A stretch of DNA of 64,000 bases from Vibrio plantisponsor (GTDB taxonomy: Bacteria; Pseudomonadota; Gammaproteobacteria; Enterobacterales; Vibrionaceae): the NCBI RefSeq assembly GCF_013041605.1, contig NZ_JABEQC010000004.1:186001-250000 (forward strand), written 5' to 3'. Of the stretch, positions 56,673 to 64,000 are shown piece by piece (position 1 is the first letter of the stretch; every line of letters starts with the position of its first letter). Below the pieces are notes generated by a model. The model worked only from the letters and a program-made list of their open reading frames with translations, ran no database searches and was not told the origin of the DNA. The position numbers and the translations under genes were made by a program.

Positions 56673-56713
56673 CTCGGACCTGAATTTGGTGGCGTATTAG
56701 TTAATACACCGAG
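56673..56713 (+). promoter_or_regulatory. leader hairpin just upstream of tfoY
   Basis: Inner stem GTATTA / TAATAC (56694-56707) and outer stem CTCGG / CCGAG (56673-56677 with 56709-56713) end ten bases before the ATG. No good ribosome site is visible, so folding here may control tfoY translation. Confidence 0.45.
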
Positions 56714-56722
56714 ACTAACAGC

Positions 56723-57310
56723 ATGGATAAACCAGTACTAAAAGACTCAATGCGGCTTTTTGAGCAGCTAGGATGTGTGAAATCACGTTCTATGTTCGGA
56801 GGGTTCGGCATTTTCATCGATGACGCAATGTTCGCTCTAGTGGTTAATGACCGCCTGCACATTCGCGCAGATGATCACTCCTCAAAGAATTTCCAACAAC
56901 AAGGTTATGAACCTTACGTTTATAAAAAACGTGGTTTCCCTGTTGTTACAAAATACTTCGCTCTACCTGAAAATGCATGGGAAACCCCAGATCAGATTGT
57001 TGAGGAAGCTAAAAGGGCTTTAGAAGCAGCGAAGGAAGAACGTGAAACTCAAGCAAAAGCCAAACCCGATCGCCTTAAAGATCTGCCTAATATGCGTCTG
57101 GCAACAGAACGTATGCTGAAAAAAGCAGGTATAGACTCAGTTGACATGCTGCAACAGAAAGGCGCTGTCGCGGCGTTCAGAGCCGTACAAGAGACTCATA
57201 CCACTACTGTTGGTTTAGAGCTACTTTGGGCTTTAGAAGGTGCAATTGAAGGTAAACACTGGTCGGTGATTCCTCAATCTCGTCGCGACGAGTTAATGCA
57301 GAAGCTTTGA
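56723..57310 (+). CDS. tfoY: TfoY (TfoX-family regulator)
   Basis: A 195-residue TfoX-family protein with an N-terminal TfoX domain (about 5-105, [20 protein letters not shown]) and a C-terminal TfoX domain (about 115-190, [19 protein letters not shown]). It sits downstream of a Vc2-type riboswitch, which identifies it as TfoY rather than TfoX. In V. cholerae TfoY drives motility and type VI secretion. Expression is probably set by the riboswitch, the internal promoter and a leader hairpin. Confidence 0.93.
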   Translation: MDKPVLKDSMRLFEQLGCVKSRSMFGGFGIFIDDAMFALVVNDRLHIRADDHSSKNFQQQGYEPYVYKKRGFPVVTKYFALPENAWETPDQIVEEAKRALEAAKEERETQAKAKPDRLKDLPNMRLATERMLKKAGIDSVDMLQQKGAVAAFRAVQETHTTTVGLELLWALEGAIEGKHWSVIPQSRRDELMQKL

Positions 57311-57332
57311 GTTAGAAACTCACCTTATGTTT

Positions 57333-57361
57333 AAAAGCACTCTTTACGAGTGCTTTTTGTT
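57333..57361 (+). terminator. Rho-independent terminator of tfoY
   Basis: AAAAGCACTC / GAGTGCTTTT stem, loop TTTAC, with TTTTTGTTTTT following. Confidence 0.9.
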
Positions 57362-57487
57362 TTTCAGAAGCTTTCTGTATTTAAGAAAAGTGAACCCAGA
57401 TTGAAATTAAAAATCGTCTTTCCCTTTCTTATTAACCATAGATGAAGGACATTAAATAATAATGAGCCGACTATTTTGGAGTAATAG

Positions 57488-58171
57488 ATGAGTCGTAAAT
57501 TGATACTGGGTTTAGTTTTGGTCGCTGTGGTTGTTTTTCTCGGTATTGAATTTAGTCAATATTTGACGCTTGAGAATGCAAAAGCTCAACAAGCAAACCT
57601 CTCTCACTACATTGAGCAAAACCTTCTCTACTCAGCACTGATATACTTCGTTGCCTACGTAGTAATTACAGCCTTCTCTATTCCTGGCGCTGCGGTTGTC
57701 ACTTTACTCGGAGCTGCTTTATTTGGCTTTTGGTTTAGCCTTGCCTTAGTCTCTTTTGCAAGCACAATAGGTGCAACACTGGCTTTTCTTAGTAGTCGTT
57801 ACTTACTTAGAAATTGGGTTCAACAACGATTCAGCGACAAGCTAAATGCTATCAATGCAGGCGTAAAGAAAGATGGGGCCTTCTATCTCTTTACACTCAG
57901 ACTGATTCCTATCTTCCCGTTTTTTCTTATCAATCTGCTGATGGGACTAACACCCATCTCCACCGTTCGTTATTATTTGGTGAGTCAATTGGGCATGCTT
58001 CCGGGAACCGCCGTTTATCTCAATGCAGGTACGCAGTTAGCAGAAATAAAAACACTAGCAGGCATTGTTTCGCCAACGGTGTTGTTCTCTTTTGCCCTAT
58101 TGGGTGTATTCCCACTCATAGCTAAATGGCTACTATCTAAACTACAAAAGAGAGCGGTCACCAACGAGTAG
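57488..58171 (+). CDS. TVP38/TMEM64 (VTT-domain) membrane protein
   Basis: A 227-residue inner-membrane protein with about five to six helices. It shows the VTT-domain signature: FSIPGAAVVTLLGAALFG, then STIGATLAFLSSRYLLR, and FTLRLIPIFPFFLINLLMGL. The family is related to DedA/scramblase-like proteins; the bacterial role is not settled. It is co-oriented with the next gene, whose ATG lies two bases after its stop. Confidence 0.85.
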   Translation: MSRKLILGLVLVAVVVFLGIEFSQYLTLENAKAQQANLSHYIEQNLLYSALIYFVAYVVITAFSIPGAAVVTLLGAALFGFWFSLALVSFASTIGATLAFLSSRYLLRNWVQQRFSDKLNAINAGVKKDGAFYLFTLRLIPIFPFFLINLLMGLTPISTVRYYLVSQLGMLPGTAVYLNAGTQLAEIKTLAGIVSPTVLFSFALLGVFPLIAKWLLSKLQKRAVTNE

Positions 58172-58172
58172 A

Positions 58173-58484
58173 ATGAAAATATTCATAGCCCAGCACCCCG
58201 CTGAAGCACATATCGTGTGCGGATTATTATGTCAGCAAAACATTCCCTGCGAAGTAAGAGGAGAAACCCTTTTTAGCGTTCGTGGGGAAATTCCTTTTGA
58301 CGAATCATCGTCACCTTATGTCTGGCTCTTAGATCTTAGCTTTCTAAAGCAATCAGAAGCTATTGTGCGTGACTACTTGAATCCTACAAACGGATATGAG
58401 CCTGAATGGCGATGTGAGCATTGTGGAGAGCAAAACGAGCCACAGTTCGGATTGTGTTGGAACTGCGGCTCAGAGAGCAGTTAG
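58173..58484 (+). CDS. DUF2007 domain protein with C-terminal zinc ribbon
   Basis: A 103-residue cytoplasmic protein. Residues 1-70 form a DUF2007 (PII-like fold) domain that starts MKIFIAQHPAEAHIVCGLL. The tail holds a zinc ribbon, WRCEHCGEQN...LCWNCGSE (two CxxC pairs). The function is unproven; binding of a nucleic acid or protein partner is plausible. It is translationally close to the VTT gene, suggesting co-expression. Confidence 0.85.
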   Translation: MKIFIAQHPAEAHIVCGLLCQQNIPCEVRGETLFSVRGEIPFDESSSPYVWLLDLSFLKQSEAIVRDYLNPTNGYEPEWRCEHCGEQNEPQFGLCWNCGSESS

Positions 58485-58491
58485 AGAACGA

Positions 58492-59307
58492 TTACGCTTT
58501 CATCGTAACTTGTTTGTTGATGAAGTCGATAGAAACGCGGTTAAACACTTCTGGCTGTTCAATATTGCATACGTGACCGCAATTAGGAATTTCCCAAAGT
58601 TCACTTTTCTCATGCAAAGTAACCATGTCTTTAACCGGCTGAATAAACATATAGTCACGCTCGCCCATCAAATACAAAGTTGGGATCGGTAACTCTTTGT
58701 CACGGAAGCAACGCATCATCGGATTGATTTCTGCGGTAAGCGTAAACCAACGCTTGAATTCTTTCTGGCAGAGTTTCTTTGCTTCCCTGACGAATAAATT
58801 GCGAGATTGCTTTTGGCTACGCTGCGGCATCACGATGTACGCAAATAACCGGTAGAGCCACATGTATGGCACAAAGTTCTTACTCATATGCCCGAGTTTA
58901 ACCAATATCTGCGAACGTACATTTAAACGGGTAACCGCGCCACCTAATACCATAGAACTGACTCGCTCAGTGGCAAGTTCTGCAAGGTTGCGAACAATAA
59001 TGGTACCCAAGGACATTCCAACAAAATGCGCAGATTGAATCTTTAGGTGGTCGAGCACGCGTAACACATCTAATGTCACTGACTTAAACGTGTACTTGTT
59101 ACTGATTAAATCTTTAATCAGCTGAGGTGATTTACCGTGACCGCGCAAATCGACAAATAACAAATTGAAGTGCTGCTTATACGCTTTAATTTGCTTAAAC
59201 CAAATAGCCGAACTGCCTCCAGCACCATGAACAAATACCACCCACTCTTTACTCGTAGGATGATGGTAAGTTTTATGAAAAAGCAGGCTTTGAAGCATTG
59301 ATACCAC
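58492..59307 (-). CDS. alpha/beta hydrolase
   Basis: A 271-residue serine hydrolase. The oxyanion region is VFVHGAGGSSAIW, DLRGHGKS follows, and the nucleophile elbow is VGMSLGTII (Ser98 or so). The late Asp lies in LMGERDYMF and the catalytic His in IPNCGHVCNIE. No signal peptide is seen. It is convergent with the DUF2007 gene, only seven bases apart. The substrate is unknown; a lipid or ester is likely. Confidence 0.87.
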   Translation of the reverse strand: MVSMLQSLLFHKTYHHPTSKEWVVFVHGAGGSSAIWFKQIKAYKQHFNLLFVDLRGHGKSPQLIKDLISNKYTFKSVTLDVLRVLDHLKIQSAHFVGMSLGTIIVRNLAELATERVSSMVLGGAVTRLNVRSQILVKLGHMSKNFVPYMWLYRLFAYIVMPQRSQKQSRNLFVREAKKLCQKEFKRWFTLTAEINPMMRCFRDKELPIPTLYLMGERDYMFIQPVKDMVTLHEKSELWEIPNCGHVCNIEQPEVFNRVSIDFINKQVTMKA

Positions 59308-59404
59308 TTAATTTAAACCAAAGAAGATGGCACGAGGTTACCACAGACTAGCCTTTCAAAGTGATTGGAGTTGTTAAAAAATGTCTCCCAAGGTCGACCA
59401 GATC

Positions 59405-59432
59405 AAAAACAGAGCGCTAAGGCTCTGTTTTT
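59405..59432. terminator. terminator of glgCA
   Basis: AAAAACAGAGC / GCTCTGTTTTT 11-bp stem with a six-base loop, symmetrical A/T flanks, right after the glgA stop. Confidence 0.9.
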
Positions 59433-59446
59433 ATTCAAGTGAACTT

Positions 59447-60913
59447 TTAGTCAAAAATCGCGTAGTGATACATTTTCACATATTCCAACGCGGATTCCCG
59501 CCAGCTGAAGTCACATCTCATCGCTCGTTGCTGAACTTCTAACACTAGATCTGGATGTTGCAGATAGAACAGCAGTGCTCGTTGCATGGTAATAAGCAGA
59601 GCCTCTGGTGACGGTTCTTGGAAACCAAACCCCGTTGCTTCATTAGGGTATTTGTCATAGTCCATTACCGTGTCTTTGAGACCGCCGACTTCTCGTACGA
59701 TTGGCAGCGTGCCATACGCCATGCTGTAGATTTGATTAAGACCACACGCTTCAAATTCAGAAGGCATCAAGAAGAAATCCGAACCTGCTTCAACAAGGTG
59801 TGCAAATCGGTTGCTGTACGCCTCAACAAACGCAAATTGTGTAGGGTTAGCACTCGCTATTTTGTGCAACTGAGCAGCCACTTCTGGCTCACCAGTCCCG
59901 ACAATAACCAACTGAACATCGTTACGTAGAAACTTCTCCAAAATAGGAAGAATGTAGTGAAAACCTTTTTGATGAGTCAGTCGACATACCATGCCAAACA
60001 TTGGGACGTCACGCTGCGGTAGCTGCAACTCTTCTTGTAATACCTTCTTGCTGGCAAGCTTACCCTTCTTCAATGATTTCGCATCATCGGAGTAGACTTC
60101 AGGCAAGTAGGTATCGGTTCTTGGGTTCCACTCGCTATAATCACAGCCGTTAACAATGCCGTGTAAATCACGGGCACGACGCACAAAGTCATCAACCAAA
60201 CCATGAGAGCCAAGAGGAGTAAGAAGCTCTGACGCATAATTCGGACTTACCGCGTTTACTTTATCTGCAAATGCAATACCGGCTCTGAGCATACTGATAT
60301 GGTCGTGACCATATTCAAGGAACTCCATACCAGAGAGGTTGAGTTCTGGAATCACTTCCAATTGATGATGCGAGAACACACCTTTAAACATCGCATTGTG
60401 GATGGTAATAACGCTTTTCACACCAGCAAAATACGGGTCATCTTTGAAGCGAGTCTTCAATAGAAAAGGCACAAGACCCGTATGCCAGTCGTTCGCATGA
60501 ACGATATCTGGTTTGATTCCTAACTTAGGTAATACATCCAGGCACGCAGAGGAGAAAAAGCCAAAGCGCTCCCCGTTGTCATGGTAGGCTTGATTACGTT
60601 CCGCATACAGCTCTGGGCGGTCGAAATAGGTACCGCAATCAATAAGATAAACAGGCACGCCTTCCAGTTCAGTTTGGCGCACCTGATAACGAATATGAGG
60701 CCAATGAGTGAGTTCTGTTTCGAGAATCACTGGCGATGAGTTTTTGTCTGGTACCGTGCGGTAGCCAGGTAAAACAATGGCGACTTGATGACCAAGTTCC
60801 AGCAGGGCTTTAGGCAGAGCCTTGGCTACATCAGCCAAGCCTCCACTTTTTACTAGTCCTTGAACTTCTGAAACGGTAAACCACACATTGAGTTGTTCCT
60901 TTCTAGAATCCAA
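59447..60913 (-). CDS. glgA: glycogen synthase GlgA
   Basis: A 488-residue GT5 glycosyltransferase that extends glycogen with ADP-glucose. The ADP-glucose-binding KSGGLADVAKALP lies near residue 20 and the conserved HANDWHTGLVPFLL mid-protein. The C-terminal nucleotide-binding half shows MPSEFEACGLNQIYSMAYGT. Length is normal for bacterial GlgA. It overlaps the end of glgC by 11 bases, so the two are coupled. No glgB, glgX or glgP is in the window. Confidence 0.95.
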   Translation of the reverse strand: MDSRKEQLNVWFTVSEVQGLVKSGGLADVAKALPKALLELGHQVAIVLPGYRTVPDKNSSPVILETELTHWPHIRYQVRQTELEGVPVYLIDCGTYFDRPELYAERNQAYHDNGERFGFFSSACLDVLPKLGIKPDIVHANDWHTGLVPFLLKTRFKDDPYFAGVKSVITIHNAMFKGVFSHHQLEVIPELNLSGMEFLEYGHDHISMLRAGIAFADKVNAVSPNYASELLTPLGSHGLVDDFVRRARDLHGIVNGCDYSEWNPRTDTYLPEVYSDDAKSLKKGKLASKKVLQEELQLPQRDVPMFGMVCRLTHQKGFHYILPILEKFLRNDVQLVIVGTGEPEVAAQLHKIASANPTQFAFVEAYSNRFAHLVEAGSDFFLMPSEFEACGLNQIYSMAYGTLPIVREVGGLKDTVMDYDKYPNEATGFGFQEPSPEALLITMQRALLFYLQHPDLVLEVQQRAMRCDFSWRESALEYVKMYHYAIFD

Positions 60914-62120
60914 CTTTCGTTCCTTTTGCTATGACGACGATTCCGTCATCAGATACATGGAATCGTTGTCGGTCCAATTCTAAATTTTCACCAATGACAG
61001 TACCGGGGGCGATTTCGACATGCTTGTCGATGATGGCACGCTTAATTGAGCAACCCGCCCCTACTTTCACATCACCCAAGATAACAGATTCACTAATCAA
61101 AGAGCCAGCCGCAATATTGCTTCTAAATCCCAAAACTGATTTGTAAATAGTTGATCCTTGGATGTAACTACCACCTGAAATCAAACTGTCTGTGATTTTA
61201 ACCTTACGTTCACCAGAATCAACAAAAGTTGCTGGCGGCAACGGTGGATAGTAGGTATGCAAAGGCCAACTGCGGTTGTACAAAGAGAATGGCGGGTTCT
61301 TAGACAGAAGATCCATATGCGCCGACCAATACGATTCTATCGTACCAACATCACGCCAATAGGTTGTTTCAATCTCGCCTTTGATTTTGTTTTGAGAAAA
61401 ATCATACACATAGACTCCGCCATCAGAAAACATCTTCGGAATAATGTCTTTACCGAAGTCATGGCTTGATTCAGGGTTCACCGCATCTTCTCGCAGCTCA
61501 TCACAAAGTACGGTTGATTTAAAGATGTAGTTTCCCATTGAAACCAAACACCAGTCAGGTTCTCCCGGAATCGATTTAGGATTTTCAGGCTTCTCTTCAA
61601 AGCCAATCATCTTGCCTTCACCGTCCACTTCTATCACACCAAATTTTGACGCTTCTGACCTTGGCATACGCAATGCTGCTACCGTCAGCTTTGCTTGCTT
61701 TCTAAGATGAAACTCCAACATTTGACGAATATCCATTTTGTAAACATGGTCAGAGCCAAAAATACAAACATCCGCAGCGCCTGATTGTTCCACAAACACA
61801 ATATTCTGATAGATGGCATCAGCAGTACCTTCATACCAACGCTTACCATCACGCATTTGTGCAGGGATTATGTCGATGAAACGGTTAGTAATACCGGAGA
61901 CATTCCAACCTTTCTTCATGTGAATATAAAGAGATTGCGACTTAAACTGAGTCAAAACATAGATTCTCATTAAGTCAGCATTCACAAAATTATTTAGGGC
62001 AAAATCAATCAACCGGTAGCTGCCACCGAAAGGCACTGAGGGTTTTGAACGCGTTTCGGTTAATGGCATCAAACGAGATCCTTCGCCGCCAGCCAATATC
62101 ATTCCTAGTACACCAAACAT
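60903..62120 (-). CDS. glgC: glucose-1-phosphate adenylyltransferase GlgC
   Basis: A 405-residue enzyme that makes ADP-glucose from ATP and glucose-1-phosphate, the committed step of glycogen synthesis. The nucleotide-binding LAGGEGSRLMPLT is at residues 8-20, with the KPSVPFGGSYRLIDF motif after it, and IFGSDHVYKMD. The C-terminal left-handed beta helix (about 290-400) has repeats such as AAGSLISESVILGD. GGAG lies eight bases upstream. Glucose-1-phosphate from the GH94 enzyme could be one source of its substrate, which is inference only. Confidence 0.95.
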   Translation of the reverse strand: MFGVLGMILAGGEGSRLMPLTETRSKPSVPFGGSYRLIDFALNNFVNADLMRIYVLTQFKSQSLYIHMKKGWNVSGITNRFIDIIPAQMRDGKRWYEGTADAIYQNIVFVEQSGAADVCIFGSDHVYKMDIRQMLEFHLRKQAKLTVAALRMPRSEASKFGVIEVDGEGKMIGFEEKPENPKSIPGEPDWCLVSMGNYIFKSTVLCDELREDAVNPESSHDFGKDIIPKMFSDGGVYVYDFSQNKIKGEIETTYWRDVGTIESYWSAHMDLLSKNPPFSLYNRSWPLHTYYPPLPPATFVDSGERKVKITDSLISGGSYIQGSTIYKSVLGFRSNIAAGSLISESVILGDVKVGAGCSIKRAIIDKHVEIAPGTVIGENLELDRQRFHVSDDGIVVIAKGTKVGF

Positions 62121-62136
62121 ATATAACTCTCCATTT

Positions 62137-62186
62137 ATTATATTGACGTCTACCTTGCGTTTTTAGTTGGGGGGGGGACAAGGTAG
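62137..62186 (-). promoter_or_regulatory. glgC promoter region with G9 tract and inverted repeat
   Basis: On the minus strand a perfect TATAAT -10 box (62137-62142) lies 16 bases before the start codon, with no recognisable -35. Further upstream CTACCTTG (62150-62157) and CAAGGTAG (62179-62186) form an 8-bp inverted repeat enclosing a run of nine G (62169-62177). Confidence 0.5.
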
Positions 62187-62404
62187 CGTGGCAGACTGCA
62201 CTATGCTTTTTCAAAGAACTCACAAGAAAAGCAACAAGTTACATATCTGCTCTTAAGTTTATAGCAGTAGAAAGTATGTAGAAGATGACATTCCCGTTCA
62301 TTAGTTATGGGTAATATTCTAAAGTATGAGTTCCAGCACAAGTTGGTCGATTCTAATTACACGAACCAGACAATAACCCGCTAGCGAATCGTGCAATTTG
62401 AAAA
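62187..62404. other. remaining glgC-topA intergenic sequence
   Basis: The gap from glgC to topA is 337 bases in all. Apart from the glgC promoter elements and the terminator below, nothing was recognised. Confidence 0.4.
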
Positions 62405-62436
62405 AGAAAAAGGGTAGCTATTCGCTACCCTTTTTG
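62405..62436. terminator. terminator of topA
   Basis: GGGTAGC / GCTACCC stem with a five-base loop, A-rich on the left and T-rich on the right. It works on the minus strand for topA. Confidence 0.88.
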
Positions 62437-62457
62437 GTTTTGTTTCGGAGATTTCAA

Positions 62458-64000
62458 TTAAGCATTCTTGCGCTTATCTGTTACGTCCCATTTGCCATCG
62501 ATATAAAGCGCTGTCCAACCAGATGGCTTACCATCATTTTCGGTACGGACATAGTGCTCTTTACTCTTACGGCTAAAACGAACCACCGCTGGACGACCAT
62601 CAGGGTCTTTCGCAGGAGCCGTTGCTAAATAATGGAATTTCTCTGGCAGACGTTCCTTATATTTAGCCAGTTCTTCAACTAATGGCGCGCGAGTTTCGCG
62701 TGATTTAGGGAAGTTACTAGCAGCAAAGAACAGACCAGAAGCACCATCACGTAGCACAAAATATGCGTCTGAGTTTTCACATGGTAGTTCAGGGAAATGC
62801 ACTGGTTCTTCTTTCGGTGGAGCCACTTCTCCATTGCGAAGAATCTTACGAGTGTTTTTACACTCCTCGTTAGTACAACCCATGTATTTACCAAAGCGGC
62901 CATTTTTAAGCACCATGTCTGAGCCACATTTATCGCACTCAACAACAGGGCCATCGTAACCTTTAACTTTGAACTCACCTTCTTCGACAATGTAGCCATC
63001 ACAATTCGGGTTATTACCACAAACATGTAGCTTACGCTTATCGTCAATCAGGTATGCATCCATTGCCGTTTCACAAATAGGGCAACGTTTCTTCGCACGA
63101 AGAGCCGCAGTTTCTACGTCTTCTTCTAGGACGTTGATAATGCCTTCTTCGTCACCAAGGTTGATCGTTGTCTTACAACGTTCTTTCGGTGGTAATGCAT
63201 AGCCAGAACAACCTAAGAATACACCTGTTGATGCGGTACGGATTCCCATAGGGCGTGAACAGGTCGGACAAAGAATACTGGTTTCAACGATATGATTTGG
63301 TTTCATACCGCCATGAGCTTCGTCTTGCTCTGCTTTTTCCAAATCTGTGCTGAAATCATTGAAGAAGCTATCTAGAACCTCTTTCCAACTGGTTTCACCA
63401 ACGGCAATTTGGTCCAGCTTCTCTTCCATGCGCGCTGTGAAGTCGTAGTTCATCAGGTCATCGAAACTTTCGTCTAGACGGTCAGTAACGATTTCGCCCA
63501 TTTTCTCGGCATAGAAACGACGTTGATCGACTTTTACATAACCGCGGTCTTGAATCGTTGAGATGATTGACGCGTAGGTCGACGGACGACCAATGCCACG
63601 TTTCTCAAGCTCTTTAACCAATGCAGCTTCCGTATAACGAGCTGGCGGTTTAGTAAATTGCTGTCTTGGGTCCAGCTTCTCAAGTGAAAGCTTATCACCC
63701 ACTTTTACTGCAGGAAGAATCTGGTCTTCATTCTTACCCAGAGGTCGTTGAACGCGAGTCCAACCATCAAACTTCAGAATACGACCTTTCGCTTTCAGCG
63801 TGTATTCAGCAGCCTTAACACTGACTGTGGTTGAATCGTATTGAGCGTCTGTCATCTGACAAGCAACAAACTGATTCCAGATCAGTGCATAGAGTTTGTG
63901 AGCGTCCGCTTCCATACCCTCAAGGTCTTCAGCTTTCACATCCACGCTAGAAGGGCGAATCGCTTCGTGCGCCTCTTGTGCGCCCTCTTTGCTACCGTAA
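62458..64000 (-). CDS. topA: DNA topoisomerase I, 3' part (runs off the right edge)
   Basis: About the C-terminal 513 residues of type IA topoisomerase, which relaxes negative supercoils. The 5' part and probably the catalytic Tyr lie beyond 64000. The visible part begins in frame with [15 protein letters not shown], then [19 protein letters not shown], and holds three C-terminal zinc fingers: CPTCSRPM...[10 protein letters not shown]...CGNNPNC and CDKCGSDM...CTNEEC. A C-terminal domain ends VTDKRKNA. No stop or frameshift is seen in the part shown. Confidence 0.95.
   Translation of the reverse strand, partial: YGSKEGAQEAHEAIRPSSVDVKAEDLEGMEADAHKLYALIWNQFVACQMTDAQYDSTTVSVKAAEYTLKAKGRILKFDGWTRVQRPLGKNEDQILPAVKVGDKLSLEKLDPRQQFTKPPARYTEAALVKELEKRGIGRPSTYASIISTIQDRGYVKVDQRRFYAEKMGEIVTDRLDESFDDLMNYDFTARMEEKLDQIAVGETSWKEVLDSFFNDFSTDLEKAEQDEAHGGMKPNHIVETSILCPTCSRPMGIRTASTGVFLGCSGYALPPKERCKTTINLGDEEGIINVLEEDVETAALRAKKRCPICETAMDAYLIDDKRKLHVCGNNPNCDGYIVEEGEFKVKGYDGPVVECDKCGSDMVLKNGRFGKYMGCTNEECKNTRKILRNGEVAPPKEEPVHFPELPCENSDAYFVLRDGASGLFFAASNFPKSRETRAPLVEELAKYKERLPEKFHYLATAPAKDPDGRPAVVRFSRKSKEHYVRTENDGKPSGWTALYIDGKWDVTDKRKNA

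Overview
The window looks like a stretch of chromosome from a marine gammaproteobacterium of the genus Vibrio. The evidence is the mukFEB block with cmoM and elyC, followed by torD, purR, a cyclic-di-GMP-I riboswitch with tfoY, then glgA, glgC and topA. As I remember it, this is the gene order on V. cholerae chromosome I. Protein sequences throughout are of the Vibrio type. No tRNA, rRNA, CRISPR array, intact insertion sequence or prophage was seen. The species cannot be named from the sequence alone.

Layout. 1-3000: a TIGR02647 protein, a coiled-coil lipoprotein and two tandem small Cys/His proteins. 3039-18870: a complete citrate fermentation region. It holds citDEFXG (citrate lyase and cofactor genes), dpiBA (citrate-sensing two-component system), oadGAB (sodium-pumping oxaloacetate decarboxylase), a second divergent citX-like gene, citC, and tctCBA, a tripartite tricarboxylate transporter standing where a CitS symporter might be expected. 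A shared motif, TAAATTCATnnACGCCAT, lies upstream of oadG, citX-like, citC and tctC (twice). It is a candidate DpiA operator.

18870-29550: housekeeping genes (YeeZ-like, YdcF-like, tdk, aspS, DUF72, cmoA-cmoB), then a three-gene envelope cluster: a retropepsin-like lipoprotein, an inactive-transglutaminase/7TM protein and an ATP-grasp ligase. 29550-36120: an accessory region with an unclassified zinc-ribbon membrane protein, a possible small RNA terminator, a deletion scar joining two broken genes, a PAS-GGDEF protein and a divergent EamA/LysR pair.

36217-45916: a carbohydrate locus. It has a Gfo/Idh/MocA oxidoreductase, an ABC sugar importer, a LacI regulator with a perfect 22-bp operator, a GH94 phosphorylase and a gluconokinase. 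The GH94-gluconokinase pairing points to cellobionate (aldobionate) use: phosphorolysis to glucose-1-phosphate and gluconate, then gluconate phosphorylation.

46017-64000: the conserved Vibrio core block (mukBEF, cmoM, elyC, torD, purR, riboswitch-tfoY, a VTT membrane protein, a DUF2007 protein, an alpha/beta hydrolase, glgA, glgC and the 3' part of topA, which runs off the right edge). All coordinates, motifs and start choices come from reading the sequence by eye. Family names come from recalled knowledge and no database search was run.
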